Assembly (NCBI RefSeq): GCF_002019645.1
Contig: NZ_KV917374.1
Location: 157,148 to 221,147 of the forward strand
Length of the DNA: 64,000 nt
Source of the DNA: Litchfieldia alkalitelluris
Lineage (GTDB): Bacteria; Bacillota; Bacilli; Bacillales; Bacillaceae_L
Direction: 5' to 3'
The position numbers were made by a program, and so were the translations under genes. Under the pieces are notes generated by a model. It saw nothing but the letters and a program-made list of their open reading frames with translations, did no database searches and was not told the origin of the DNA. Below are positions 32,455 to 48,945 of the stretch, piece by piece. Position 1 is the first letter of the stretch. The number at the start of each line of letters is the position of its first letter.

Positions 32455-33195
32455 TTAGTTGTCATAATCAACTTTCCATAAATAGAGTCCATGACCTGGG
32501 GCTGTTTTACCTGCTAAAGAACGATCGTGTACTTCTAGCATTTGTTCTATTTGCTCAAGTGAAATTCTTTTCTGACCAACCTCAAGTAGCGTTCCCACAA
32601 GGATTCTTACCATATTGTACAAAAAACCATTCCCTACAAATCTAAAAATAAGCTCATCTTCATTCTCTATAATACCTGCTTCATAAATCGTTCTAACTTT
32701 ATCTTTAACATCTGTTTTCGCAGAACAAAAACTAGTAAAATCATGTGTTCCTTTAATTAAATTCATAGCAAAGTTGATCATTTCTAGATCTAGCTGATAT
32801 GGATAATGATATAAATAATGTCGGGAAAAAACATCCTTTTCAACTGTTCTACTAATTTTATAGCGATATTCTTTTTTTACTACACTAAACCGAGCATGAA
32901 AGTCCTCTGTTACCTGCTCGACATGAATGATAGCAATATCATCAGGTAAAAGGGTGTTAAGAGCTTTCTTCCAGCGGACTGAAGGGATATCTAGGGTTGT
33001 ATCAAAAGTGATCACCTGACCCATCGCATGGACCTTAGCATCGGTTCTTCCAGATCCCGTAATACGAACCGGTGACTTATGCATTTGGGTTAAAACCTGC
33101 TCAATGGTTTCTTGAACGGTTCGTTTATTCGGTTGTATTTGATAGCCGTTAAAGTGAGTGCCATCATATGAGATTGTACATTTTAATCGTGTCAT
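32455..33195 (-). CDS. truA: tRNA pseudouridine(38-40) synthase
   Basis: 246 residues. The catalytic aspartate is in [15 protein letters not shown]; most TruAs have RTDAGVH, so the Lys after Ala is a small deviation. [17 protein letters not shown] and [13 protein letters not shown] in the C-terminal half are typical. It modifies positions 38-40 of the tRNA anticodon arm. It is the last gene of the ecfA1-ecfA2-ecfT-truA group, 12 bases after ecfT. Confidence 0.97.
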   Translation of the reverse strand: MTRLKCTISYDGTHFNGYQIQPNKRTVQETIEQVLTQMHKSPVRITGSGRTDAKVHAMGQVITFDTTLDIPSVRWKKALNTLLPDDIAIIHVEQVTEDFHARFSVVKKEYRYKISRTVEKDVFSRHYLYHYPYQLDLEMINFAMNLIKGTHDFTSFCSAKTDVKDKVRTIYEAGIIENEDELIFRFVGNGFLYNMVRILVGTLLEVGQKRISLEQIEQMLEVHDRSLAGKTAPGHGLYLWKVDYDN

Positions 33196-33207
33196 CTCGT
33201 ATCTCCA

Positions 33208-34002
33208 TTAGCTTCTTAATAAAAATAGACCTATAGATAATAATACTAATAAAGCAATCATCATCGTATCTATGATTCCCCATCGTAAAACTCTGAGCTT
33301 TGTACGGCCTTCGCCACCTCGATAACCACGTGCCTCCATTGCAACAGCAAGCTCCTCCGCCCTTTTAAAAGAACTTATAAATAATGGAATTAGCAAGGGC
33401 ACTATCGCATTTATCCGGTCTTTAATTGGCCCTGATGCGAAATCCATTCCTCTTGCAGATTGTGCTTTGACAATTTTTTCTGTTTCCTGCATTAAGGTTG
33501 GTATAAAACGCAACGAGATTGACATCATAAGCGCTAACTCATGAACAGGCATTCCAAGCTTCTTAAATGGGTTTAATAGACTTTCCATCCCATCAGTAAC
33601 CTCAATCGGTGTTGTGGTTAATGTTAATATTGTCGTCATTATGACAAGAAATAATAACCTTAGAGAAATAAAAACTCCTTGCACCAACCCACCTTCATGA
33701 ATATCAAGGGTTCCTACACTTAATAATACTTCTCCTTCCTTTGTTAAAAAGAGATGTATCAAAAATGTAAAAATCACGACAAGGATAATAGGTCGTAAAC
33801 CGTTTAAAATATAATAGATTGGAATCCTTGTAAGAAACATCAATGTTAAAGTAAAAATCGTTAATAAGCCATATGAATAAAAATTATTTGCTAGAAAAAC
33901 AACTGCTATAAAAAGAGATACGAGGATAAGCTTCGATCTCGGGTCCATTTTATGAATGATTGAATAACCTGGTACATATTTTCCAATGATTAATCCTTGC
34001 AT
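33208..34002 (-). CDS. ecfT: ECF transporter transmembrane subunit EcfT
   Basis: 264 residues, five or six membrane helices (for example LILVSLFIAVVFLANNFYSY and LRWGIIDTMMIALLVLLSIG). The two cytoplasmic Ala-Arg-Gly coupling motifs are visible in SARGMDFA and MEARGYRGG. EcfT links the ATPases EcfA1/EcfA2 to interchangeable vitamin-binding S components encoded elsewhere. It overlaps ecfA2 by 13 bases. Confidence 0.96.
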   Translation of the reverse strand: MQGLIIGKYVPGYSIIHKMDPRSKLILVSLFIAVVFLANNFYSYGLLTIFTLTLMFLTRIPIYYILNGLRPIILVVIFTFLIHLFLTKEGEVLLSVGTLDIHEGGLVQGVFISLRLLFLVIMTTILTLTTTPIEVTDGMESLLNPFKKLGMPVHELALMMSISLRFIPTLMQETEKIVKAQSARGMDFASGPIKDRINAIVPLLIPLFISSFKRAEELAVAMEARGYRGGEGRTKLRVLRWGIIDTMMIALLVLLSIGLFLLRS

Positions 34003-34871
34003 TCGTTTTTGCCACTCTTTCTAATAAACTGATTCACAAACTCAACAAGTTCCTCCATGGTTAAACAAGAGGAAGGAATTCTAGTATTAAAGCGTTTTTC
34101 AAGCTTAATCTTAAAGCGCACTGTTTCAGGGACATCTAAACCGAGCCTCATTAACTCCTCAGCATCTGAGAAGATCTCATCAACGGAACCTTGATTCACG
34201 ATAGTGCCTTTGTGCATAACAATAATGTGGTCAGCATATTTTGCTGCATCCTCCATACTGTGAGTTACTAACACCGTAGTAAGATGCTTTTCTTTATGCA
34301 GCTTGTAAAACATCTCCATCGTTTCTGTTCGACCTCGAGGATCTAAGCCTGCTGTCGGTTCATCTAAGACTATCACTTCTGGCTCCATGGCAAGAATACC
34401 TGCAATTGCCACTCTTCTCATTTGGCCACCACTTAAGTCAAATGGTGACCGTGTAAGAAACTCTTCTGATAGACCAACAAGTTTTATAGCTTCCTTTGCT
34501 CTCCGTTTTGCAACTTCCTCTGAAACGCCAAAGTTCATGGGACCATAACAAATGTCCTTTTCAATTGTTTCTTCAAATAATTGGTGTTCTGGAAATTGAA
34601 ATACAATTCCAACCTTTTTCCTAAGCGATTTTAAGTCTTTTTGCTTTTTCTTAGCGGTTATCGTTCGACCATCAATTTTTATTTGACCGCCTGTCGGTTT
34701 TAACAAGCCGTTTAGATGTTGAATGATCGTCGACTTTCCAGAGCCTGTATGTCCAATGATTGCAACAAAAGAGCCTGATTCTATATTTGTAGATATATCA
34801 TAAAGGGCTAGACGTTCAAAAGGAGTACGGACTTGATATTTGTATTCTAGTTTTTCGAAGCGAATGTCCAT
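33990..34871 (-). CDS. ecfA2: ECF transporter ATP-binding subunit EcfA2
   Basis: 293 residues. Walker A GHTGSGKST, signature LSGGQMRR, Walker B VIVLDEPTAGLDP and switch His in LVTHSMED are intact. The divergent signature LSGGQMRR distinguishes EcfA2 from EcfA1. It forms the energising dimer with EcfA1. It overlaps ecfA1 by 25 bases and ecfT by 13. Confidence 0.97.
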   Translation of the reverse strand: MDIRFEKLEYKYQVRTPFERLALYDISTNIESGSFVAIIGHTGSGKSTIIQHLNGLLKPTGGQIKIDGRTITAKKKQKDLKSLRKKVGIVFQFPEHQLFEETIEKDICYGPMNFGVSEEVAKRRAKEAIKLVGLSEEFLTRSPFDLSGGQMRRVAIAGILAMEPEVIVLDEPTAGLDPRGRTETMEMFYKLHKEKHLTTVLVTHSMEDAAKYADHIIVMHKGTIVNQGSVDEIFSDAEELMRLGLDVPETVRFKIKLEKRFNTRIPSSCLTMEELVEFVNQFIRKSGKNECKD

Positions 34872-35692
34872 AATTCTTCAATGAGCTCCTCTTCTGTCAT
34901 AGAATTTTTCGGTAAAATAATCCCCTTTGAAGCTAACATCTTTGAGAGCTTCACCGGAAACGGAATGTCCAATCCAATTTCCACAAGGTCTTGGTCAAGG
35001 GCAAAAATTTCATCAGGTGTTCCTTCTTTATAGATTTCTCCCTGTTTCATGACAATGATTCGGTCTGCTTTAGCTGCCTCCTCTAAATCATGAGTAATAG
35101 ATAATACAGTAATATTGGAGTCTTTCTTTAATTCTCTAACTGTTTCTAAAACCTCCTGACGACCTTTTGGATCAAGCATCGAAGTTGCTTCATCTAGAAT
35201 AATCATCTTGGGTTTTAAAGCAATAACTCCAGCTATAGCTACCCTTTGTTTTTGGCCTCCTGAAAGTTGATGAGGCTCGGATTCTATATAATCCTTCATA
35301 TTTACTTGCTTGATCGCAAATTCAATACGTTTTAACATCTCTTCCCGAGGAATCCCATTATTCTCAAGACCAAATGCAATATCATCTCTAACAGTTGAAC
35401 CAACAAATTGATTATCCGGGTTTTGAAAAACCAGTCCTACTTTTTTTCGTATATCCCATATTGATTCTTCATTCAGGTTTATATTTTCAAATGAGACTGT
35501 TCCTTGATAAGGAAGTAAAATACCGTTGAGGATTTTAGCTAGTGTGGATTTCCCTGAACCATTATGTCCTACAATAGCAAGCCATTCACCACTATGTACA
35601 GAAAATGAAACATTTTTTAAAACATCCAATTCCTCTTGGTTATATTTAAATGATATTTGGTCTACTTGGAGTATTACGTTATTAATCATCAT
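34847..35692 (-). CDS. ecfA1: ECF transporter ATP-binding subunit EcfA1
   Basis: 281 residues from the first of two adjacent ATGs; the second (35689) is better spaced from AAGGAGG. Walker A GHNGSGKST, signature LSGGQKQR, Walker B MIILDEATSMLDP and switch His in SITHDLEE are complete. It lies 178 bases after rplQ, behind a terminator, so a separate promoter probably serves ecfA1-ecfA2-ecfT-truA. Confidence 0.97.
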   Translation of the reverse strand: MMINNVILQVDQISFKYNQEELDVLKNVSFSVHSGEWLAIVGHNGSGKSTLAKILNGILLPYQGTVSFENINLNEESIWDIRKKVGLVFQNPDNQFVGSTVRDDIAFGLENNGIPREEMLKRIEFAIKQVNMKDYIESEPHQLSGGQKQRVAIAGVIALKPKMIILDEATSMLDPKGRQEVLETVRELKKDSNITVLSITHDLEEAAKADRIIVMKQGEIYKEGTPDEIFALDQDLVEIGLDIPFPVKLSKMLASKGIILPKNSMTEEELIEELWTFASKN

Positions 35693-35806
35693 GGCCTCCT
35701 TAGCACAATCTAGTAACTTATTTCATAGCTTGTGAATCTATTGTATACAAACATATTGTCCAGAACGAATTCTAAAAAATTATTGAGGCTTGGAACAAAA
35801 CTGCAA

Positions 35807-35848
35807 ATAAAAAAGGGCATAGATCCAGTTAGAAACTGCCCCGCCCTT
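35807..35848 (-). terminator. Terminator after rplQ
   Basis: Outer stem AAGGGC/GCCCTT and inner CAGTT/AACTG, followed on the minus strand by TTTTTTATT. It closes the long ribosomal protein transcription unit. Confidence 0.85.
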
Positions 35849-35870
35849 AAATATTTGTAGGTTAGTTCTA

Positions 35871-36296
<426 letters not shown>

Positions 36297-36320
36297 CTAG
36301 TTATTCCGAGAAATAACTAG
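36297..36320 (-). promoter_or_regulatory. Hairpin between rpoA and rplQ
   Basis: A perfect 9-bp stem (CTAGTTATT/AATAACTAG, 6-base loop) begins right after the rpoA stop codon. It lacks a clean T tract, so it is more likely an mRNA processing or stability element than a full terminator. Confidence 0.45.
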
Positions 36321-37265
36321 TCAGTCATCTTTACGTAAGCCTAAACCTAGTTCTTCTAATTTAGCCTTAACTTCTTCTAAAGATTTACGACCAAGGTTCC
36401 GAACCTTCATCATATCTTCTTCTGTTTTATGTGCAAGTTCTTGAACTGTATTGATTCCAGCACGTTTTAAGCAGTTATATGAACGAACAGAAAGGTCTAG
36501 TTCTTCGATCGTCATCTCAAGAACCTTCTCTTTTTGATCTTCTTCTTTCTCTACCATAATCTCTGCATTTTGTGCTTCATCAGTCAGTCCAACAAAAATG
36601 TTCAAATGCTCTGTTAGGATTTTAGATCCTAGAGCGATTGCTTCTTTCGGACCAGTACTTCCGTCAGTCCACACATCAAGTGTTAACTTGTCAAAGTTTG
36701 TTACTTGTCCTACACGTGTATTCTCTACTTGATAAGATACGCGCGAAACCGGTGTGAAGATTGAATCAATAGGAATTACACCTATTGGCTGATCTTCACG
36801 TTTGTTTGAAACAGCTGGAGTATATCCACGTCCGCGTTTTGCAGTTAATCTCATGCGTAAATGTGCATCCTTAGCAAGTGTAGCAATATGCAAATCAGGA
36901 TTTAAAACTTCCACATCACTATCATGAGTAAGATCAGCTGCAGTTACTGCCCCTTCACCCTGAATATCAATTTCGAGCGTCTTCTCTTCATCAGAGTAGA
37001 TTTTAAGTGCTAGTTTCTTAACATTTAAAATGATAGATGTTACATCCTCGACGACGCCTTCAATTGTTGAGAACTCATGCAGTACACCATCTATTTGAAT
37101 AGATGTAACAGCGGCACCAGGGAGAGAAGATAAAAGGATACGACGTAAGGAGTTACCCAAAGTAGTACCATATCCACGCTCAAGTGGCTCGACGACGAAT
37201 TTACCGTATTTGGTATCTTCGCTGATTTCAACCGTTTCGATTTTTGGTTTTTCAATTTCGATCAT
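36321..37265 (-). CDS. rpoA: RNA polymerase alpha subunit
   Basis: 314 residues. The N-terminal dimerisation domain ([20 protein letters not shown]) and the C-terminal DNA- and activator-binding domain ([40 protein letters not shown]) are complete. It follows rpsK with an unusually long 187-base gap that contains a structured leader. Confidence 0.99.
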   Translation of the reverse strand: MIEIEKPKIETVEISEDTKYGKFVVEPLERGYGTTLGNSLRRILLSSLPGAAVTSIQIDGVLHEFSTIEGVVEDVTSIILNVKKLALKIYSDEEKTLEIDIQGEGAVTAADLTHDSDVEVLNPDLHIATLAKDAHLRMRLTAKRGRGYTPAVSNKREDQPIGVIPIDSIFTPVSRVSYQVENTRVGQVTNFDKLTLDVWTDGSTGPKEAIALGSKILTEHLNIFVGLTDEAQNAEIMVEKEEDQKEKVLEMTIEELDLSVRSYNCLKRAGINTVQELAHKTEEDMMKVRNLGRKSLEEVKAKLEELGLGLRKDD

Positions 37266-37295
37266 TTATAAACCCTCCTTCAAAACGTCGAAACC

Positions 37296-37329
37296 TCGGC
37301 TAGATGGTTAAACCATTGAATCTAACCGA
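37296..37329 (-). promoter_or_regulatory. Structured leader upstream of rpoA
   Basis: On the minus strand TCGGTTAGAT pairs over ten positions (one G-U) with ATCTAGCCGA; inside, GGT pairs with ACC beside a 5-base bulge. It lies 31-64 bases before the rpoA start. I know of no named family for it. It could be an autoregulatory site or an RNase processing site. Confidence 0.5.
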
Positions 37330-37452
37330 AATTCCCCAAAGTTAAGTTCCCGAATGTGCACAACAACTGGAATAATTATTCTGTAAGAACTTAGAAATAT
37401 TTAGTATATCATAATCCATTATAGACACAGATACAAAATCTATACAGAAAAA

Positions 37453-37842
<390 letters not shown>

Positions 37843-37861
37843 TTATCTAGTACCTCCTTTA

Positions 37862-38368
<507 letters not shown>

Positions 38369-38396
38369 TTAAACCTCCTTGATATACGGAGTGAAT

Positions 38397-38615
38397 TTAT
38401 TTGAAACGATACGTAATTCTACCACGCGTTAAGTCATATGGTGATAATTCTACCGTAACTTTATCGCCAGGTAAAATACGAATAAAGTGCATACGGATTT
38501 TTCCAGATACATGGGCTAATACTGTATGCCCGTTTTCCAATTCTACTTTAAACATTGCATTTGGTAAAGTTTCAATAACCGTACCTTCAATTTCAATTAC
38601 ATCGTCTTTAGCCAT
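38397..38615 (-). CDS. infA: Translation initiation factor IF-1
   Basis: 72 residues, an S1/OB fold. [20 protein letters not shown] and the ending [12 protein letters not shown] are typical. It overlaps the upstream KOW-domain gene by 8 bases and is 31 bases before rpmJ. Confidence 0.98.
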   Translation of the reverse strand: MAKDDVIEIEGTVIETLPNAMFKVELENGHTVLAHVSGKIRMHFIRILPGDKVTVELSPYDLTRGRITYRFK

Positions 38616-38928
38616 CGAAAAGTTCTCCCTTCTTCAAATCAGTAACTTGCTCATTGACAAACTTCGTTATAGCAAAACGTAGTTTACCGTTTGTCACACG
38701 ACCAGTTTCATTGATACTGCTCTGAACTTCCGGAGATATGAAATCAAAAATTTCAAGATGATTGACATTTTTCTTTTTAGGATTTTTAAACTTTCGCTTA
38801 TCCCCATCTGCAAGCAATACGAAGCGTTCATCGAGAATATCAACAATGACAGCATACTGACCAGCATCTCTGCCTTGAGTAATCAACACAAACTGACCAA
38901 CAAGCGGACTTCGATCAGAATCATTCAA
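38608..38928 (-). CDS. KOW-domain RNA-binding protein (L14e-like)
   Basis: 106 residues with a KOW motif ([20 protein letters not shown]) near the N-terminus and [18 protein letters not shown] after it; the C-terminal half is helical. Proteins of this type sit between map and infA in Bacillus (ybzG position). The only start in register is a TTG at 38926-38928, seven bases after GAAGGTGAT. It begins 17 bases after map and overlaps infA, so it is cotranscribed. Its role on the ribosome is not established. Confidence 0.85.
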   Translation of the reverse strand: MNDSDRSPLVGQFVLITQGRDAGQYAVIVDILDERFVLLADGDKRKFKNPKKKNVNHLEIFDFISPEVQSSINETGRVTNGKLRFAITKFVNEQVTDLKKGELFDG

Positions 38929-38945
38929 TACATAATCACCTTCAC

Positions 38946-39691
38946 TTAGGCTTTAGTTAGGATCTCATACCCTGTTTCAGTTATAGCAATCGTATGTTCA
39001 AAATGAGCACATGTTTTGTTATCAACCGTCACAACAGTCCAGTTATCAGCTAACGTCTTCACATAGCGACTGCCTGCATTCACCATCGGTTCAATGGCAA
39101 GTACCATGCCTGGTTTTAAACGTGGTCCTTTGTTTGGAGGACCATAATGCGGAATTTGTGGGTCTTCATGCAATTCTTGCCCAACTCCATGCCCAACATA
39201 CTCTCGTACAACAGAAAAGTTATGAGCCTCAACATAAGTTTGGATTGCATGAGATATATTTGAAAGACGCTCACCAGGCTTTGCTTCCTGTAACCCTTTA
39301 AAGAGTGACTCCTCAGTTACCTGGAGAAGTTTTTGATTTTCATCTGAAATAGTACCAACAGGATATGTCCAAGCTGAATCACCATGATAACCATTATAAT
39401 AAGCACCAATATCGATACTAATAATATCACCATCATTAAGTGTACGTTTACCTGGAATGCCATGTACTAATTCTTCATTAACAGAAGCACAAATGCTTCC
39501 AGAAAAACCATTATAACCTTTAAAAGAAGGAATTGCACCTAACCCGCGAATGAATTTTTCTGCAACAGCATCCAGTTCTTTCGTTGTGATCCCTGGAGTA
39601 ATATGTTTAATTAATTCTTGGTGGGTTAAAGCAACAATTTTTCCAGCTTCACGCATGATATCAATCTCACGTGGAGTCTTGCATATGATCA

Positions 39692-39692
<1 letters not shown>
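38946..39692 (-). CDS. map: Methionine aminopeptidase, type I
   Basis: 248 residues. Metal ligands are visible: two Asp in [17 protein letters not shown], His in [11 protein letters not shown], Glu in AIEPMVN and a last Glu near [14 protein letters not shown]. It removes the initiator methionine from nascent proteins. It overlaps adk by one base (stop-start junction). Confidence 0.98.
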
Positions 39693-40372
<680 letters not shown>

Positions 40373-40378
40373 TTAAAG

Positions 40379-40422
40379 ACTGGGAAATATACACTTCCCA
40401 GTATATTCGAGTGTGAAACTCG
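40379..40422 (-). promoter_or_regulatory. Two hairpins between secY and adk
   Basis: ACTGGGAA/TTCCCAGT (7-base loop, 40379-40402) and CGAGT/ACTCG (40408-40422) lie in the secY-adk gap. The T tract after the first is poor (CTTTAAAAAAA), so partial attenuation or processing is more likely than full termination. Confidence 0.35.
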
Positions 40423-40427
40423 ATCCT

Positions 40428-41720
40428 TTATTTAATAAATCCTTTATAATGACGCTTTACTAATTGACTTTCAAGTTGCTTCATCGTTTCTAGTGCTACA
40501 CCAACAACGATTAGTAAACTTGTTCCACCAATCTGCGCAGATTGAGGTAAATCAGCAATATTTATAAAGAATACAGGAAGTACTGAAATTGCTGCAAGGA
40601 AAACTGCTCCTACGAAGGTAAGACGATAAAGAATTTTCGTAACATATTCTTGAGTATTCTTCCCTGGACGAATTCCTGGGATATAGCCACCTTGTTTCTT
40701 CAGGTTTTCTGCCATCTGTTCAGGATTAACTTGAACAAACGTATAGAAATACGTGAAGGCCACAATTAGAGCTACATAAAGGACCATTCCAACAGGTTTA
40801 GTATAATCAAAAGTTTGTTGAATCCACATCGTTACATCATTTTGACCAAAAAAGGATGCAATAGTTGGTGGAGTGATAATAAATGATACTGCAAAGATTA
40901 CCGGAATTACTCCAGCAGCATTTACTTTAAGAGGTAAATGAGTGGAATGACCGCCTACAGGGCTATTCGCAACTAATCGCTTTGCATATTGAATTGGTAT
41001 CTTACGTAATGCTTGTTGTACGAAGATAACTCCAACAACAATTAATATTACAGCTAACACAATTAGTAGTACTGTAACAATACGTAAAAATAATTGTTCT
41101 CCTGCATCTTCAAATTGCTGTGCATAGATTTGGTTTACAGTTGTTGGAATACCAGCAGCAATACCAGCAAAAATGATAATTGAGATCCCATTACCAACAC
41201 CCTTTGTAGTGATTAATTCACCTAACCACATTAGGAATGCTGTACCAGCAGTTAATACCACTGCAATTAAAAGGTACGTAGTAATTCCTGGATTTTCAAT
41301 CAACATTCCACCAGCCATACTATTAAAACCATATGACATTCCAAGTGCCTGTATGAATCCTAATCCGATTGTACCATACCGAGTAAATTGAGCTAATTTA
41401 CGACGGCCAACTTCTCCTTGCTTCGACCATTCAGTAAACTTTGGAACAACATCCATTTGTAACAACTGAATAATAATCGAAGCAGTGATATATGGCATAA
41501 TACCCATTGCTAATATTGAGAAGTTGCTAAGTGCACCACCACCGAATGTATTTAGGATACCAAATACATTCATCTCATCATTCAACCTTAATACATCAGC
41601 ATTTACATTTGGTACAGGAATAAATGTACCAATTCGAAATACAATTAACATCAGTAAGGTGAATATAATCTTGTTTCTTATATCACCAACGCGCATAAAA
41701 TTGGAGATTGTTTGAAACAT
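40428..41720 (-). CDS. secY: Preprotein translocase subunit SecY
   Basis: 430 residues with ten predicted membrane helices. Typical segments are PYITASIIIQLLQMDVVPKF near the plug and GIRPGKNTQEYVTKILYRLT before the last helices. It forms the protein-conducting channel with SecE and SecG. It overlaps the rplO stop by one base. Confidence 0.99.
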   Translation of the reverse strand: MFQTISNFMRVGDIRNKIIFTLLMLIVFRIGTFIPVPNVNADVLRLNDEMNVFGILNTFGGGALSNFSILAMGIMPYITASIIIQLLQMDVVPKFTEWSKQGEVGRRKLAQFTRYGTIGLGFIQALGMSYGFNSMAGGMLIENPGITTYLLIAVVLTAGTAFLMWLGELITTKGVGNGISIIIFAGIAAGIPTTVNQIYAQQFEDAGEQLFLRIVTVLLIVLAVILIVVGVIFVQQALRKIPIQYAKRLVANSPVGGHSTHLPLKVNAAGVIPVIFAVSFIITPPTIASFFGQNDVTMWIQQTFDYTKPVGMVLYVALIVAFTYFYTFVQVNPEQMAENLKKQGGYIPGIRPGKNTQEYVTKILYRLTFVGAVFLAAISVLPVFFINIADLPQSAQIGGTSLLIVVGVALETMKQLESQLVKRHYKGFIK

Positions 41721-42160
41721 TAGATCACCTCAACTGTTCCGCCAGCCGCTTCAATAGCTTCTTTAGCAGTAGAGGAGAATTTGTGAGCTCTAACAGTTAA
41801 CTTCTTTTCAAGAGTTCCTTTTCCAAGAATCTTAACTCCAGATTGAACGTTACTAACAACACCAGTTTCTAAAAGAAGTTCTGGAGTTACATTAGTACCA
41901 TCTTCAAACTGGTTAAGCGTCTCAAGGTTCACAATAGCGTAATCTTTACGATTAACGTTAGTGAAACCACGCTTTGGTAGACGTCGGAATAATGGTGTTT
42001 GACCACCTTCAAATCCAATACGTACGCCTCCACCAGAACGAGCATTTTGACCTTTATGACCTTTTCCAGCTGTCTTACCATTACCAGAACCTGTACCACG
42101 ACCCACACGGTTACGTTCTTTACGAGATCCTTCTGCTGGTTTTAATTCATGTAGTTTCAT
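41720..42160 (-). CDS. rplO: 50S ribosomal protein L15 (uL15)
   Basis: 146 residues. The glycine- and arginine-rich N-terminal arm ([20 protein letters not shown]) and the C-terminal [12 protein letters not shown] are typical. It is translationally coupled to secY. Confidence 0.99.
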   Translation of the reverse strand: MKLHELKPAEGSRKERNRVGRGTGSGNGKTAGKGHKGQNARSGGGVRIGFEGGQTPLFRRLPKRGFTNVNRKDYAIVNLETLNQFEDGTNVTPELLLETGVVSNVQSGVKILGKGTLEKKLTVRAHKFSSTAKEAIEAAGGTVEVI

Positions 42161-42192
42161 TTGGGCACCTCCTTATTTCAGAAAAAATTCAA

Positions 42193-42375
42193 TTATTGTT
42201 CTTTAACCGTAACAAGATGAGCAACTTTATTAATCATACCGCGAATCGCAGCATTGTCATCATGAACAACAGTTTGATGTAATTTTTTCAATCCAAGAGT
42301 ACGAACCGTTACACGTTGGTCTTCAGGACGTCCAATGACACTGCGAGTGAGGGTAATAGCTAATTGTTTTGACAT
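42193..42375 (-). CDS. rpmD: 50S ribosomal protein L30 (uL30)
   Basis: 60 residues, [20 protein letters not shown], the short bacterial form. It lies 12 bases after rpsE and 32 before rplO. Confidence 0.98.
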   Translation of the reverse strand: MSKQLAITLTRSVIGRPEDQRVTVRTLGLKKLHQTVVHDDNAAIRGMINKVAHLVTVKEQ

Positions 42376-42387
42376 CTCTTTCCCTCC

Positions 42388-42900
<513 letters not shown>

Positions 42901-42906
42901 TTACTA

Positions 42907-43266
42907 TTAAAATTGTAATCCAGCTTCACGAGCCGCATCAGCTAAAGCTTTTACGCGACCATGATATAAATAACCACCGCGGTCAAATACTACTTCTTTA
43001 ACACCCTTTTCGATCGCACGCTTTGCAACTAGCTCTCCTACTTTTTGAGCAGCTTCAACATTACCAGAACCCACACTAAGTTCCTTATCTAAAGTAGAAG
43101 CACTTGCAAGAGTTACAGAGTTCACATCGTCGATCACTTGAGCATAAATGTGTTGATTAGAGCGGAACACATTTAAACGAGGGCGAGCAGCAGTTCCTGA
43201 TAATTTAGAACGAACACGAACATGTCTTTTCTTACGAACTGCATTTTTATCCTGTTTCGTAATCAT
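42907..43266 (-). CDS. rplR: 50S ribosomal protein L18 (uL18)
   Basis: 119 residues. It binds 5S r[23 protein letters not shown] and the end [18 protein letters not shown] are typical. Confidence 0.99.
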   Translation of the reverse strand: MITKQDKNAVRKKRHVRVRSKLSGTAARPRLNVFRSNQHIYAQVIDDVNSVTLASASTLDKELSVGSGNVEAAQKVGELVAKRAIEKGVKEVVFDRGGYLYHGRVKALADAAREAGLQF

Positions 43267-43298
43267 TTACGTCACTCCTTTCTTTAAACTATAAGGCT

Positions 43299-43835
43299 TT
43301 ACTTCGCAGTTTTACCTTCTTTACGACGTACCTTTTCACCTTCATAGCGGATACCTTTTCCTTTATAAGGCTCAGGCGGACGTACATCACGGATGTTAGC
43401 AGCTAATGCTCCAACACGTTCTTTATCGATACCTTTTACGATTACTTTCGTATTAGATGGTACTTCTACTTCAATACCAGCTTCAGGTGTCATTTCTACT
43501 GGATGAGAGTAACCAACATTCAGTACAAGTTTGTTTCCAGATTTAGAAGCACGGTAACCTACCCCGATTAGCTCTAAGCCTCTTTCATAGCCTTTAGATA
43601 CACCTTCAACCATGTTACCTAGGATACTACGAGTTGTGCCGTGTAAAGCACGATGTTCTTTATTATCAGTAGGACGAACAACGTTAATAACGTTCTCTTC
43701 TACATTAATTTGAATTTCAGGGTGGAAATTACGTGTTAATTCACCTTTAGGTCCCTTAACAGTAACAGTATCACCATTAAGAGTAACAGTAACTCCTTCA
43801 GGAATTTCAATTGGTTTTTTACCAATACGTGACAT
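43299..43835 (-). CDS. rplF: 50S ribosomal protein L6 (uL6)
   Basis: 178 residues from [15 protein letters not shown], preceded by GGAGGTGTACTAT; five additional codons in the open frame cover the ribosome binding site. The C-terminal [20 protein letters not shown] is the conserved signature. Confidence 0.99.
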   Translation of the reverse strand: MSRIGKKPIEIPEGVTVTLNGDTVTVKGPKGELTRNFHPEIQINVEENVINVVRPTDNKEHRALHGTTRSILGNMVEGVSKGYERGLELIGVGYRASKSGNKLVLNVGYSHPVEMTPEAGIEVEVPSNTKVIVKGIDKERVGALAANIRDVRPPEPYKGKGIRYEGEKVRRKEGKTAK

Positions 43836-43864
43836 ATAGTACACCTCCATTCATTTAAAAAATA

Positions 43865-44263
43865 TTACCAAACGTATGCTAATACTTCTCCACCAGCTTG
43901 TTTTTGACGAGCTTCTTTGTCAGTTAACACACCTTGAGAAGTTGATACTAGTGCGATACCAAGACCATTTAATACGCGAGGTACTTCATCAGCTTTTGCG
44001 TAAACGCGAAGACCAGGCTTACTAATACGCTTAAGACCAGTAATAACACGCTCATTATTTGAACCGTATTTTAAGAAGATACGGATGATACCTTGTTTGT
44101 TGTCTTCGATAAATTCAACATCACGTACGAAACCTTCACGCTTTAGGATATCAGCAATATCCTTTTTGATTTTTGAAGCAGGGATTTCTAATTTCTCGTG
44201 ACGAACCATATTCGCATTACGGATGCGAGTAAGCATATCTGCAATCGGATCTGTCATAACCAT
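43865..44263 (-). CDS. rpsH: 30S ribosomal protein S8 (uS8)
   Basis: 132 residues, [20 protein letters not shown] to [12 protein letters not shown], same start as B. subtilis. In other bacteria S8 is the translational repressor of the spc operon; no obvious S8 target was searched for in detail here. Confidence 0.99.
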   Translation of the reverse strand: MVMTDPIADMLTRIRNANMVRHEKLEIPASKIKKDIADILKREGFVRDVEFIEDNKQGIIRIFLKYGSNNERVITGLKRISKPGLRVYAKADEVPRVLNGLGIALVSTSQGVLTDKEARQKQAGGEVLAYVW

Positions 44264-44294
44264 TGTATAATTACCTCCTTCCCATATATGGGGT

Positions 44295-45033
<739 letters not shown>

Positions 45034-45057
45034 CATAAGTACCTCCTTTCTTCTTTA

Positions 45058-45369
45058 CTATTTATCTAATTTTTCACCTGATTTTTTTGCAACACGTACC
45101 TTTTTACCATCGACCACTTCGTAACCAACACGAGTTGGTACACCAGACTTAGGATCTAGTGGCATAACGTTTGATACATGAATTGGAGCCTCTTTACTGA
45201 TAATTCCACCTTGTGGATTATCTTGAGACGGTTTTGAATGTTTCTTAACGATATTTACGCCTTCAACAAGTACACGATCTTTCTTAGGGAAAGATTCTAG
45301 AATAACACCTTGTTTACCCTTATCTTTTCCAGAGATCACTTGTACCTTGTCACCTTTTTTAACATGCAT
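45058..45369 (-). CDS. rplX: 50S ribosomal protein L24 (uL24)
   Basis: 103 residues with the KOW motif [20 protein letters not shown] at the N-terminus. One of the early assembly proteins of the large subunit. Confidence 0.99.
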   Translation of the reverse strand: MHVKKGDKVQVISGKDKGKQGVILESFPKKDRVLVEGVNIVKKHSKPSQDNPQGGIISKEAPIHVSNVMPLDPKSGVPTRVGYEVVDGKKVRVAKKSGEKLDK

Positions 45370-45407
45370 CGATTCCGCACCTCCTTGAAAGGCAAATCAT
45401 TGATCTA

Positions 45408-45776
<369 letters not shown>

Positions 45777-45819
45777 TCATGAAACCTCCCTTCGGATTTG
45801 TGATTGATCCGAACATTAA

Positions 45820-46083
45820 TTATATAATAACCGCTTTTTCTACAACTTCTAATAAACGGAAGCGTTTAGTTGCAGATAATGGGCGAGTCTCCATAATTCT
45901 TACGATGTCACCAGTTTTAGCAACATTGTTTTCATCATGAGCTTTAAATTTCTTTGAATACTTTACGCGCTTCCCATAAAGAGAATGCTTCTTGTATGTT
46001 TCTACAAGTACAGTTACTGTTTTGTCCATCTTGTCAGAAACAACACGTCCTGTGTAGACTTTGCGTTGGTTGCGTTCACTCAC
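45820..46083 (-). CDS. rpsQ: 30S ribosomal protein S17 (uS17)
   Basis: 87 residues, an OB fold; [20 protein letters not shown] and [20 protein letters not shown] are typical. Confidence 0.99.
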   Translation of the reverse strand: MSERNQRKVYTGRVVSDKMDKTVTVLVETYKKHSLYGKRVKYSKKFKAHDENNVAKTGDIVRIMETRPLSATKRFRLLEVVEKAVII

Positions 46084-46111
46084 TTAGCAAACCTCCTCTC
46101 AGGTTAAAATT

Positions 46112-47392
<1,281 letters not shown>

Positions 47393-47734
47393 TTATCCCT
47401 CCTTCTTTTCAGATAGCACGATAGTGATGTGACTAGTGCGTTTGTTAATTGCGCTTGCACGTCCCATTGCACGTGGACGGAAACGTTTTAGTGTTGGACC
47501 TTCATCAACGAATACTTGTGTAACAACTAAGCTATTAGCATCCATCTCATAGTTATGTTCTGCATTTGCAATAGCAGAGTTTAATAGCTTTTCCACAATT
47601 GGAGAAGCTGCTTTTGGCGTATGACGTAGGATTGCAACAGCTTCACCTACTTGCTTACCTCGAATTAAATCAACTACTAAACGGGCTTTACGAGGAGCAA
47701 TACGTACTGTTCTTGCGACAGCTTTAGCTTGCAT
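47393..47734 (-). CDS. rplV: 50S ribosomal protein L22 (uL22)
   Basis: 113 residues from [20 protein letters not shown]; the extra six codons in the open frame cover its GAGGAGG site. The beta hairpin lining the exit tunnel ([19 protein letters not shown]) shows no insertion of the kind linked to macrolide resistance. Confidence 0.99.
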   Translation of the reverse strand: MQAKAVARTVRIAPRKARLVVDLIRGKQVGEAVAILRHTPKAASPIVEKLLNSAIANAEHNYEMDANSLVVTQVFVDEGPTLKRFRPRAMGRASAINKRTSHITIVLSEKKEG

Positions 47735-47751
47735 AGTTAAGCCTCCTCTCA

Positions 47752-48063
<312 letters not shown>

Positions 48064-48087
48064 CTATGGAACCGTAGCACAATCCCG

Positions 48088-48933
<846 letters not shown>

Positions 48934-48945
48934 TCACTATAAAAC

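Noticed and set aside
38608..38946. ATG start for the KOW-domain gene
   Set aside because: The nearby ATG is in another frame and meets TGA two codons later; only the TTG is in register.
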